The translations under genes were made by a program, and so were the position numbers. The notes under the pieces are model-generated. The model was not told the DNA's origin. It was given only the letters and a program-made list of their open reading frames with translations, and did not search any database. Positions 45,409-56,099 of a DNA stretch of 64,000 nt are shown here, in pieces. Within the stretch, counting starts at the first letter, position 1; the number at the start of each line of letters is the position of its first letter. Origin of the DNA: Guyanagaster necrorhizus (Eukaryota > Basidiomycota > Agaricomycetes > Agaricales > Physalacriaceae); the NCBI RefSeq assembly GCF_019112545.1, contig NW_025064896.1, positions 1,071,966-1,135,965 of the forward strand, in the 5' to 3' direction.

Positions 45409-47849
45409 CCATGAGAGCATGTGGTGATATTACCATATAGTTGATCAGAACATGAGGGCTAGAAGCATCCACCATGTCTTCACCTTGTCTTCCATATGAG
45501 TCATAGCAAATGTGACCTTGTATATATTGAGCAAGAAATAGAAGGCAAAGACTTGAAAGTATTAGTCACAGTTGATAAGGAATCAGTTGATATCTTTGGA
45601 TGCTCCTCTAAAGGAGTAGAGTTTGCAAACAAGAATTGGTTTGATATTGAGTATTGTTGCATCTGCCATGAGGGCAGTCATCAGATTTAGGATCCTGCCA
45701 AAGGATGGAACCATTCAGGATGTTGAGAGTCTTGGAAAGGAATAGAAGAAATTGTCATTAGCCATGGGACTTTCTAGTGGCAAGGCTTTCTTATGTACAA
45801 TATGTCTGTTTTGGATAGTAAACCCCAATTCAAGCACTTCAGAATCATCTTCTGTGGAAGGAGAGGCCTTAAGGGCTTTCTCACTCCCACTGCCTTCAGC
45901 TTTGTTGAGTGGTGGCTGCCTAGTGAAAGATCAGTGTATTGGCTACTTCCATGGGTTCTGGTATGAGTCTCTGGGCCAAGGTCGGCTTTGCATGAGCTAT
46001 GCTGCAGACAGCAGATGTTGTGAACATATATCTTGATAATTTGCTTTGGATTGATGATGCCATGTAGATGGCTCTACTTGGTGCTACACTTGGTGTTCAT
46101 GGCATTGGTTGAATATTGAATCTGGACTTATATGCTAGTAGCAGCCTCAATTGATGTTCTAAATATTTTTTATTATAAATAAAAATAGCTTGCTTGATGG
46201 CCATATATTGGATAATATCTGCATGCTTGATACTGTCAGTGGTGGTATACCTTAGTCCTATAGGTGACATCAACTAGGTGTCATCTGTCCATAGGCTGGC
46301 TACTCCTTTCTGATACAGCTGTAAGAACTCTTTCTGGTGCTTCTCCTGCATCTTCCTTGCTAACTCTTCTTCTGTCAGATATTTTATAAAGATGCTCCTC
46401 CACTCAGAGAGAGGGTCCTCCTCCTCATTGTCTTTCTCAACTTTGGTCTTGGTTCCCTCAACAAGAAAATTGTCATCAGGTAGGTTGTAGATTTCTGGGT
46501 CAGCCAGGCTGCTGTTGCTGAGAGCTGGATTCAGCATTGTCTAAGCCAGGGTGAGGAGAAGACTCTTGCCTTTGTTATTGCTCCTCAAGGGCTTCTTCCC
46601 TTGCTGCTTCTGCCATCATTGCTCTGCAATATCAGTGAAAGTTTCAGTAGAATCAGAGTAAGAGGAAGAGAGTTGCAATGTGCTCATCCAGAAGGTGCTT
46701 GAGGTCTCTGGTAGAATCAATATGCTCCTTGTCATCTCTAAGGTCTTCTCTCACACTGGGAAGATCTCTGTCCCAGCATAGAATATTGTCAGTGTTAGTA
46801 ACAGAGTTGGTCTCATAGGATAATAGGTGGTCATCATTGAGATTGAGCAATATTCATCTGTGGATGTCATCTGTATGGATGATGCCCTCAGAGACCATGT
46901 TTCAGAGATCATAGTCTGGGTCATCAGAGGTACTGGGCTCTCTAAAGAGAGAAGGGGGTGCATTATAGGAATAGTCAATGGTGGAGGTTCCAGAGCTCCC
47001 CAAGCCTCTCCTCCAGTCATGTCTCTCTCTAGATCAGAGGTACTGTCTGAAAAGAGTGTCCTCTTTAGCATTCTCATACTCAATATGTGCCTGCTCCTAA
47101 ATATACTCAGCAAGAGAATTGGTGTGTCAAACTTAGTCTTCTGAGGGGAGGATCAGATCAATGGGGTCAGTTAGTTGTATTGAGCTTGGTGGCCTGATAT
47201 GCTTTTTGCTTGGCATGCTTTATGGTGTCAATGGTGCCACTCCAGTCAGTTAGCCTTTCTGGTGGCTTTTTGCTTGTATCATGCTTTTTCCTCATAATTA
47301 TAGGTGAAGCATGAGTTATCAGTTCTGATGACCTCTGTTGTATTCTCCTCACTATTAGTACTCTGATTTCTAATGTATAACTCAGCAGGGATATCCTCTC
47401 TGCTTCTTGTGAGCATTGCATTATGATAAGAATCCATGGTTACTGTTTGCTGAGAGACTTCTACTCCTGACTTGAGCTATCTTATAGGCATTAAGAGAGT
47501 CTTGGGCATGATGTCCAATGCCAAGCTCAGAGGGTGTCATTGAGGGACTGGCTCTTGTCATAGAGATGCAGCTGGAGACATCTGCATGCTCGACCCATAG
47601 AATGGGTGTGGTGGGTCTTGGTCTTTAAAACCCTATAGCCTAAGAGTTGCTATCATTTCAGATGATTGCTATCAGAGGTTGAGGTGGGTATTAATACTCT
47701 TCTTCTTCTCAAGGATATTCCAAAAGTGTGTTCCTAGAGTTGGTTTTGAGTACAGATCCTTTCATGGGCTGTCTGGCAGAGGGAGAAAGGTTATAGAGAG
47801 GGAGGTCAGAGGTGACATTGCATAAGATGCAGCAGATATGTTGAAATTC

Positions 47850-48005
47850 TTGATAATGATGTATTATCCAGGCTGTAATTGATTAGCATCTATAGTATGG
47901 CTATATGGTCACCAATAAGTCTAACAATGTTCTGATGATAGAAGCAAGGAGTTCAAAGAACTTGTGGGTGAAGTTCAGATCAGATAGGTTAAGTGCAGAG
48001 GGCAT
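47850..48005 (-). pseudogene. Element C ORF0 remnant
   Basis: MPSALNLSDLNFTHKFFELL, membrane segment ASIIRTLLDLLVTI, then a stop, then SITAWIIHHYQEFQ. Third independent copy of the small membrane ORF, with two internal stops. Confidence 0.65.
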
Positions 48006-48061
48006 TTTGTTTCTCAGCATGATTGGGCTTGAGAAAGAGAAGCTAGAAGCTTTGAGCTAAT

Positions 48062-48531
48062 TGTTAAGCCCAAATGACATGTGATCTAAACACATGATAA
48101 GCTGACACTATCTTGCACTTCAGACAGATGATGTCAGAGTTCACTTCTTATGTTATATGGCTCTATGTCTCAAGGCCTTTAGATTGGCTTGAGATAAGAT
48201 AGTAGAAGAATAAACTTTAGCTCAAAGCTGAGGTTGTTACAGTAAGAGCTATACTACTTATATATCAGTCATCATCTATTCTATAGATATAACTACCTAA
48301 TTGTGTGTTTTGGTATTATAGAGCATTTTGTCCAGTGTTATTAAGCTATCTATAAAAGGGTATTGTCTGTCATTGAGCAGTTACCATTGTGTTAAAGGAC
48401 AATGATTAACTAGGCATTGTTATGATGACTAAGCCTGTCCTATGGTCCTAAGCACTGGTCTAAAGGCCCTGACTAAGCAAAATAGAGATCAATCCCTTGA
48501 ATAAAAGATAAAAATGAGAAAAATCATAACA
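48062..48531 (-). repeat. Element C 5' LTR
   Basis: 470 bases, TGTTA..TAACA ends. TATA-like TATATAAG at 48264-48257 lies 35 bases before the presumed start at 48229. Confidence 0.9.
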
Positions 48532-50500
48532 GAACTATAATGAGTTTAGAAGGCTGTTTTCCATTCATCCTCTTTAGCAATGCAAATGAGATAGTAGGCA
48601 TGTCATAGGTCAAGCTTGGTGTAGATGCATGTGAAGCAGGCAGAGTTGAGGAGGTTGGAAATGAGAGAAAGAGAGTAGTGATCCTTCTTGGAGATTTTGT
48701 TTAGGCTACAGTAGTTGATGCAAAATCAGAGTTCACTGATCTTCTTCTTGACAAATAGAATTGGAGCTCTGTGTGCAGAGCAGGATAGAGTAATAAATCT
48801 ATTACATAGGTTATCATCAATAAACTCTTATAGGGCCTTGAGTTTAGATTCTGAAAAAGAATAAATAGGTCCAAGCAGTGGAGATGTCCCTTCCTCAAGG
48901 TTGATTTTAAGGTTGTATAGCCTGTGTTTGGGTAGCTTTTCAGAGAGAGTATCACTGAAGATGTCTGCAAAATCATAGTACTCTACTGGCACTGATAAAA
49001 AGTCTGCTGGTTCTACAGATGCAGCTTTGGTTCCAATTTTAGGCAAGAAAGGCTGCAGTGTGAACTGCTGAGCATCTTCTTCTGCATTGGCTTGGACAAA
49101 TGTGGCAGCAGATATGATGGAGATCTTTAGATGTGCTTTTATAGTAAAAGACTCTGAGAGAGGATAGAAATAAATAGGTTCATATGAGAATGAAGTCCAT
49201 CTGCTATCTGGAAGAGATTTGAAATGGGATGAAGCTCTAGAGATTAGACTGATGGAGTCTGATGGGCACAGAAGTCCTGGAGTTGAGCTGGAGAGCTTGG
49301 AAAGGGGTGGACTATTGTCTTGTGGGCACAGAAGTCTCTGGGATGTGGTGGAGGCTGCAGAATTGGTTAGAGTGAGATCCTGATAGCTTGAGCAAAAAGT
49401 GATACTGTTTTCAGCCCAGTCAATCAGTAGATTGTAGTGAGAGAGCCAGTTGTATCCTAGAACAAGATTGCAAGACAAATCCAGAGGAGTGACATAGAAG
49501 TCAATGGAGAAGATGTCTCCAGACAGGAAACAGATGAGACTAGTTGCAATTTGAGATATACAGCTTCCAATAGAGCCATCAAATAATCAGAGTTGCATAC
49601 TAGAGATGGTTTAAATAGGGATTTCATTGGCAGCTATATACTTAGTGTCAACAAAGCAGTGGCTAGAACCAGAATTAATAAAGGCAAGAAAATGCAAGAT
49701 GATACAAGTTGGGGAGCCATCAGATTCCATAGTAGTTGGTAATTCTGCTAAGAGGGGAATATGGAAGGAGTGATTAGAAAAGGATGTTGCATTAAGAATG
49801 ATGATCTTCAGTGTGCAAATAGAGTCAATACAACCCTGAACTCACATAGAGAGAACAGAGTTGCTTCCTAGTTTTCTGACTCTATTGGAGCTGGCTCCAC
49901 AGGAGCAGTGTTGACTTCAGCTGCACAACCCTTAGCAGAGACTGCTACCTTCTGCTTGTTGCAATCTTCAGTCTTATATTTGGTTCCACAGAACATGCAA
50001 AGGTTGTTCTGGTGCCAGTGGTCTTTTTCTTTCTAAGTAAGATAATCATTTTTGCCTAGCTTGTCAGCATAGGGCTTAGGGGTGGTAGATTTTAGTGTGA
50101 AGCTAGAGTCCAAGAAACAAAAGTTGGACTCCTTGTATTTGGAGTTAGAAGATTGGTTGGAGGCCTTATTGTCCTGGTTTTCACAAGCAATTTCAGTCTT
50201 TCAGGTCTAATAGCAAGCATCAAGTTCTTGAGCAAGGAAGTGTATATCACAAAGGTTGTTTGGTTTTCCATGATGTGCCATATCATCCTTAATATGGGTG
50301 CAGAGGCCATGGTAAAAGGCATGGCAGAGGGAGTTATCTCTGTACCCAATTTGTGAGGCATACTAGTTGAATTAGACTATATACTTCATAATCTGATCTC
50401 CATCATGCATCTGAAAGTGTTTTAATGTGTCTTTGGCATCTCTGATAGCATCAAAGGGGCTGAAGTTACTATGAAGCTCATCTAAAAAAGCCATATAGGA
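48532..50500 (-). pseudogene. Element D gag-pol remnant
   Basis: Partial Tf2-like polyprotein of family 2 with many stops, homologous along its length to element F gag-pol on the plus strand (56100-58850). The longest open piece is 49478-48828, protease end to RT entry. Confidence 0.85.
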
Positions 50501-50530
50501 GAATTGCCAGGCTAGTGGATTCTACAGATT

Positions 50531-51029
50531 TATTAGGAACATGCCAATCAAATGGGTTTGAGTGCACACATGAAGATTGGCAGAGTGCATGGGCATCAAT
50601 AAAGCTATTGGCAATGTCACTCTTGAGTCAGGACCCAAGAATTTGGATGGATAAAACAGAGTTCTGTCAGAGAGATGAAGAGAAGTATTCTTTGGAGCAG
50701 AATCTGATGGATGAGGAAGAAGGAGTTGAAGTGAGTATGAAGTGTAGATGGCTATCCAAGTTGATATTCAAACTGAGTAGTTACAATAGTTATATATGGC
50801 TTTATATACTAATAGTAGCTAATTCCAAGTCAGGTTCTATTAGGTTCCAATGTCAATATTTGCTACCAAGTTTGGGGTCTAGATATTACAATGTGAAATA
50901 TAAATGTGAAATAATAATGGTGAAAATAAAATTAATAGATAATGAGGAGTGGCCAGAGTCTGGTGATTTTCTGTGATTGAATCTGTAGTTGGTTGAGGTG
51001 ACACAGAGGCTGGCAGTATGCATGTAACA
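50531..51029 (-). repeat. Family-2 LTR copy 2 (499 bases)
   Basis: TATTAGGAAC..ATGTAACA, the opposite orientation to copy 1. 5' LTR of element D. No target duplication seen. Confidence 0.88.
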
Positions 51030-51077
51030 TGGTCTCTGCATATGCATTCAAGCCTAATCATTTAGCATATTTCTAAT
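51030..51077 (+). repeat. Family-2 LTR end fragment
   Basis: 48 bases matching the last part of a plus-oriented family-2 LTR (CTCTGCATATGCATTC..TTCTAATAA). It shows that another LTR copy was broken here. Confidence 0.7.
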
Positions 51078-52320
51078 AAGCCCAAAAAACATTATGATTA
51101 GCTTGAAGAGTCCTCTGTTAGTCTGAAAGATTGTCTACCACTCATCTCTCTTTTTTATCTGCACATTGAGTTTGGTATAATACCAAATATCATATAGCTT
51201 ATCTATCAGTTCAAAGATCAGCAGCAGAGGGTAACAATTCTTGATCATCATCTTATTGAGTTTTTGATAATCTTGAATCAGCTACAGCTTGTCATTCTTT
51301 TTTTTCACAAACAAGAAAGGTGATATTATCAGCAACTTGAAGAGTCAGATATATTCACTAGATAAGTTCTTATCTAGAAACTTGTCAAGCTCCTGCTGTT
51401 CTTGATGCCTAAGAGAGTATATCTTGCAGTTAAAGTTAGTATTGACATTGAGAATCAATTCAATTGCATGATCTCATAGCTTTAATTCTGAAAGCTCATC
51501 AAAGTTTTTCTTTTCAAAGAGATTGTGGAAGTCTCTTGCTCACTCAGACATCATTTTTTTGAATATTTTCTCCTTCTTGTTAGCATTTACTCTGGCTGCT
51601 AGATCATTCACATAATGTATAGCCTGACAGTGAGAATGGTCTTGTCTTCCTTTATTTTCTCATTCTATCAGTCATCTTCATTTTCATCAGGCAGTATGAA
51701 GAGAATCTTATGACAGTGGCATCTGATGAAAGTGATCTGACTGGTCTTTCAATTGATAAGCAGATTATGTTATATCAGCCAGTCATATCCAAATTCAGTT
51801 ATTGACCTGGCTTAGTTTCAGATTCTGTCAGCATTATAGACTGAGATCAGAGCTGCAGTGGCTCAGATAGAAAGGTTGTGTTTCGCAATGAAAGCACAAT
51901 TGATGGAACTTCTAGTATAGCCACTATTGATTAGAGCTGAAATAGTATACATAGAGCAATTTGTTAGAGTCTCAATCTGGACCTTAATGATAAGGTTCTT
52001 GTCAATCATTTTCTGCTGTTGAATATACCTTTAGAGTTTTTTAAGTTTATCTAATCATTTTAGCACTTGGTTTCTTTCAGTTTTTCACATTCCTTCTATT
52101 ATCTCATTGATCACCTTCTCTGCTTGTATTTTGTGTATCCAGTTCTTGAGTACTGCCTTCATTTCTTCTGACTTGACATTGTGAATAGTATGCCAAGTCT
52201 ATTCAGTATTAAATGGTTTGAGTCATTCAGTGAGAGTCTCTCTCCCTGTTTAGCCTGCAGGCATTTGAGTCTTTTTCTTTGGCAATTCTTTCAGTATGCT
52301 CAGAGTAGCAAAAGTGGATA
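51078..52320 (-). pseudogene. Element G pol fragment
   Basis: N-terminal half of reverse transcriptase and the protease region, heavily decayed, similar to elements A and B. RNase H and integrase are absent. Confidence 0.75.
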
Positions 52321-52322
52321 TA

Positions 52323-52342
52323 CAGTTGACTATCTCACAATG
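52323..52342 (+). repeat. Left terminal inverted repeat of the pogo element
   Basis: 20 bases, starts CAGT as is usual for pogo/Tigger ends. Next to TA. Confidence 0.92.
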
Positions 52343-52423
52343 CATATGGTCAGGAGACACCAAAACCATATGCATTTATAGATTTATGCAGAACCAAAAT
52401 AGCATATGATATGACATATGACT

Positions 52424-54436
52424 TTATATGACAACATTGTTATTGCCCCAAAATGCTGTCAGTGGCTTTTGGGTCAGCTTTCCATGCATCTCCTTGAATA
52501 ATGCCCCTCTCAACTTTCTCAGCTGTGGTACTAATCCACTCTGGTCACCTTGTGAAACACAAAATGCCTCCAGCTTTTGAATAAGCTCAAATCCTTCTCT
52601 TGTAGTTATCAAGGTCTGTTTTTCCTTACCCTCCTCTTTCTCTTCTTTCTCCTCATCATCATCAATAACAGTTATTTCCCTATTTTCTACTGCAATATCA
52701 TGCTTGACAGCAGCAACAATCTCCTTATCTATTGGCATCACCTCAAGATCTTTAGTATACTCTTCTGCAATAGAGTTAACCATCTCTTTAATAGTTGGAA
52801 TAGGATTAAACATGCAATTTCATTGTTTCGATTCAACAAGATGGTCCTTCAATATTATCTCTGCTGTCTGGAGCTGTTGAATGGAGGCAATTTGGGTGGG
52901 AGGTGTGTTCATTTTTGACTGTGATGAAGAAGCCAACTGATTGACTGCTTCCAGTGCTTTACCAACATTGTTCTCTGCATTTATAACAGCTATAAGAGCA
53001 GGACACCAGTCAGCATCAACATATTGATTTCCAAGCAGATCCTGCAATGCCTGTTTGATCCCTAGAAGTGTGTATTTGTCTGTTGAGACAAAGTCACAAA
53101 CAAGGTTCCATGCAGACTTGAAGAGTGAGGCATCTTAGAAATCATTGGATGGTGTGGTAGACTGTGACTCAGGTGCATTGTCAGGCATTATACTAGTGTG
53201 TTTCCAGCAGTTTGCTATCATTTCACTACTGACATTTGCCCAAGCATCACAAGTGATAGTCATAGCTTCAAGGAGATTAAGCTTGAAGATCTCAGACTCT
53301 CCAAGATCATTGAGATCAAGTGCATAAATACACATGGCATTCTGATAATGTGCCTTGAAGCAGTGGATAATACCAGCATTTAGCAACTGAATATATGGAG
53401 TCATATTGGGCTCAAAAAACTCCAGCTTTGTGTTATAGGGTGTATAAGTGATGAAATGCTCTTGAAAGTTGTCCAAGGTCAGCAGAACCTGCCACATCTC
53501 TCTCTTCATCTTTAAATCAAACATCTTCACCCACTCTGTAAATATTTTGCTTGTCATTCAGGTCTTCTTGTTATTCTGATAATAGAATCACATTGCTGTT
53601 GAACTCTTCTTCTTAAAACACTATAGTTGCTTTGACTTGCCAATGAAAACAACTGGCATCTGCTCACTCCCATCTGCATTCACAGCAAAACACATAGTGA
53701 TACAAAACTTATCCTATTTTCATCCACTCATAGGATCAGATACCAAGGTATGATCTGGGATGGCAAAGATGACAAGACCAGATTCATCAATATTCTATCT
53801 GTTCTGCATTGCATATTTCACCATAATGCTGTGAAGACACACACATTCTTTTTCTACTGCCATCATATCCACTGAGCCTGCTTCTCCATGCTGCTGAACC
53901 TTCTGAATCTTCCATGCCTTGCAGAATGACCTCAACCATCCCTCTCCTTTCAAACACTGATCCTCTGGAATATTTATCAGATTTTCAATTCAATTTCACT
54001 TCTTTATCAGCATTGCATCAGTCACAGTCTCATCTTGGAGCTGCATGTTCTGATATCAGGATGCAACAGCATGCTCCACATCAGGTCAGATGACAATATG
54101 AGACTTTTTGGATGATAGTGCATTAGGGTTCTCATTTGTATGCTGTTTGATTTTTGTATGAGATGCCAGTTTCTGTGAAAGAGTTGATTGGGTAAAGAGC
54201 AGTACACCTTTCTTTTGGTTTGTGAAATATGCCACAATGTCAGCATGTCGATGGGAAGGATGGTTATCAACATGTTTGAATACTATGAGCCAGTCTTCTG
54301 TTATGAGATGTGGGCAGAAGATCTGCTTTAGAGGCTGAGCTGATGATATATATATTGGGACTTTCTCCTTCTGTTTTGTATGCTCATATGGATTTCCAGA
54401 TTTAGCATGTGGTTTTCATGTTGGTTCAGAAGGCAT
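52424..54436 (-). pseudogene. pogo/Tigger transposase (CENP-B HTH plus DDE_1)
   Basis: Starts at the ATG at 54436 and ends at 52424; about 670 codons in one frame with around ten stops. The N-terminal part (54290-53880) reads like the CENP-B/Tc5 helix-turn-helix DNA-binding region (HADIVAYFTNQKKG, EGWLRSFCKAWKI). The DDE core follows: NIDESGLVIF at about 53790 (first Asp), SDPMSG, FAVNADGSEQMPVVFIGKSK, VLLTLDNFQEHF at 53470 (second Asp), and LLNAGIIHCFKAHYQ at 53380, where the third catalytic Asp of the usual PLDAGI is Asn. The C-terminal tail (53050-52424) is acidic and predicted coiled. Not functional, but the ends are intact, so it might be moved by a related transposase elsewhere. Confidence 0.9.
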
Positions 54437-54699
54437 GTTTATAGAGATATAGGCTGCATCGCTTTACAATAATTTTTTTTGTGTTTATCATAGTCTATAT
54501 AAACAAATTATATTCTTTATTGTTCTAATATATACATAATATCATATCAGCTTACTATAATTTTTGATCTGACAATGCATATTCCTAATTAGAACTATAT
54601 GCATTATGCAATATGCATTTCTAGCCTATTTTCCTGCTCCCCAACTGCATTCCAGCTCAATCCATATGCAAAGTCAGAATTATGTATTTTGATATCACA

Positions 54700-54719
54700 C
54701 ATTGTGAGATAGTCAACTG
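54700..54719 (-). repeat. Right terminal inverted repeat of the pogo element
   Basis: Exact complement of 52323-52342; followed by TA. Confidence 0.92.
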
Positions 54720-55517
54720 TATTTGAATGCATATGTAAATATGTTATATCTACAAAGCTATCACAAGTCTAACCAGTGGTATCTGAGGACACATCATTAA
54801 GTTCTTTGGCTGATCAAATAAAATTGCTCACTCATCAGCCTTGTTTTTTACTTTCTCAATTCTCATATTCTTTTTATTCTTCTTGATAGCATCTGCTTCC
54901 TTTTGCAGTTCTGTGATTTGCACCCTAATCTCTTCTCTCATTCATTTCTTCTTCAGGCAATTCTTCAATATGTGGCTCTTCTTACCACAGTTAAAGTATT
55001 TGCCCTTCTTCTTAAGCCAGTCTATATCTATCAGCTTTCCCCATCTGGTGTATATAGTGCTGGTGTTGGTTTTCTTCTCATTGTTTGTTGTATCTGATTT
55101 AAGTATTGTCTGCTTCTCTGCCCCCTTTTAACTTGTCACTGTTCTGATGAAAAATGTTAGCCAACTTTTGCTATTGCTATTCCTGGTTTATAATAGTAAT
55201 CCTTTTCTTCCACTCTTTGTACCCCTTTGATATATTGATGGCAATATTGGAGATGATCTTCATATAAGAAGGTGGGACTCTAACCTTCAGGGCTTTAATG
55301 AGATATCCAGTTTAAAAAAGATCATCATAGAGTCTAGCAAGCTTGGTGAGTTGTTTTAGCCCATTAAAGCATTTGCTGGCTGTCTTGTCACCCATATAGA
55401 ACTTCTTTATTTTGATTTTGTGGATATTCTATACTGCAGAATCAGTGAATTTATTATATATGGCTTCTTTAAAGTTGGCCTAGAATGGCAGGCAATGATG
55501 CTCCTTAGTTGTGGAAT

Positions 55518-56016
55518 TATTACATGCATGCCACCAGCCTCTGTGTGACTACAATCAATCATAAATTCAATCACCAAGCTTTACTAGAATTCATATGCTT
55601 TCTCTTACCTACTAATTTCATTTTACTATTACTATTTCACATTTGTATTTCATATCATAGTATCTAGATTCTGAACATGATAGCAAACAATTGACACTAG
55701 AACCCAATAGACTCTAACTCAGAATTAACTACTATTAGTATATAAACTATGTACAATCACTATAACTACTCAGTTCAAATATCGACTTGGATAGCCATCT
55801 ACACTTTATGCTCACTTCAGCTCCTCTCTATCTTATCTGTTTGATTCTGCTCTGAAAAATATTTCTTTTCACTTTCCTGATAGAACTCTATTCTGTTAAT
55901 CTATATCCTTAAGCCTTGACTCAAGGGTAACATTGCCAATAGCTTCATTGATGCTCACACACTCCACTAGTCATCACATATGCACTCAAATCCAATTGAT
56001 TAGTATGTTTCTAACA
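55518..56016 (+). repeat. Element F 5' LTR
   Basis: 499 bases, TATTACATGCATGCC..TTTCTAACA, the TG end decayed to TA. Confidence 0.9.
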
Positions 56017-56099
56017 GTATATTCAAACTCAAACCTTTAAGTCAAAAAGAAAGTTTTTATTATATTTATTATGTTTATCTAATTCACAGAAGCTGACTT

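Larger units (their letters stand above)
45411..48531 (-). mobile_element. Element C: truncated family-1 gypsy (5' LTR, ORF0, gag)
   Basis: The 5' LTR is 48062-48531 (TGTTAAGCCC..ATCATAACA, 470 bases), with the primer site at 48048-48060 and its 13-base complement at 48217-48229. ORF0 remnant follows at 48005. Gag fragments include the MLNPALSNSSLADPEIYNLP block (46537-46274) and capsid-like sequence to about 45480, clearly homologous to element B gag. Everything after gag is missing. It is inserted in the reverse transcriptase of element D; right flank GAACT. Confidence 0.85.
48532..51029 (-). mobile_element. Element D: truncated family-2 gypsy (5' LTR, gag, protease, start of RT)
   Basis: The 5' LTR is 50531-51029. 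Gag covers about 50500-49860 with knuckle-like CMFCGTKYKTEDC near 49990. The protease region is 49700-49400 and ends with [20 protein letters not shown]. The segment KISIISAATFV..FADIFSDTLSEKLPKHR leads into the reverse transcriptase (FVKKK, LNKISKKDHYSL), which stops at 48532 where element C is inserted. The rest of pol is not in the window. Confidence 0.87.
52323..54719 (-). mobile_element. pogo/Tigger-like DNA transposon, 2.4 kb
   Basis: Ends in perfect 20-base terminal inverted repeats, CAGTTGACTATCTCACAATG at 52323-52342 and its complement at 54700-54719. It is flanked by TA on both sides (52321-52322 and 54720-54721), the TA duplication expected of Tc1/mariner/pogo elements. It carries one transposase gene on the minus strand and sits inside the gag of element G. 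Confidence 0.93.
51078..55517 (-). mobile_element. Element G: family-1 gypsy remnant split by a pogo transposon
   Basis: The left piece 51078-52320 holds reverse transcriptase (LDKFLDKNLSSEYI, FVKKKNDKL), protease and gag end. The right piece 54722-55517 holds gag with knuckle-like YFNCGKKSHMLKNC (about 55000-54960) and capsid sequence to 55500. The pieces read on across the pogo insertion. No LTR survives in the window: the left end meets a family-2 LTR fragment, the right end meets element F. Confidence 0.78.

Noticed and set aside
54841..55131. Plus-strand hydrophobic ORFs rich in Phe, Leu and Ser over gag regions (also 31778-31975 and 36595-37023)
   Set aside because: They are the reverse of Lys/Glu-rich gag and zinc-knuckle sequence on the minus strand.
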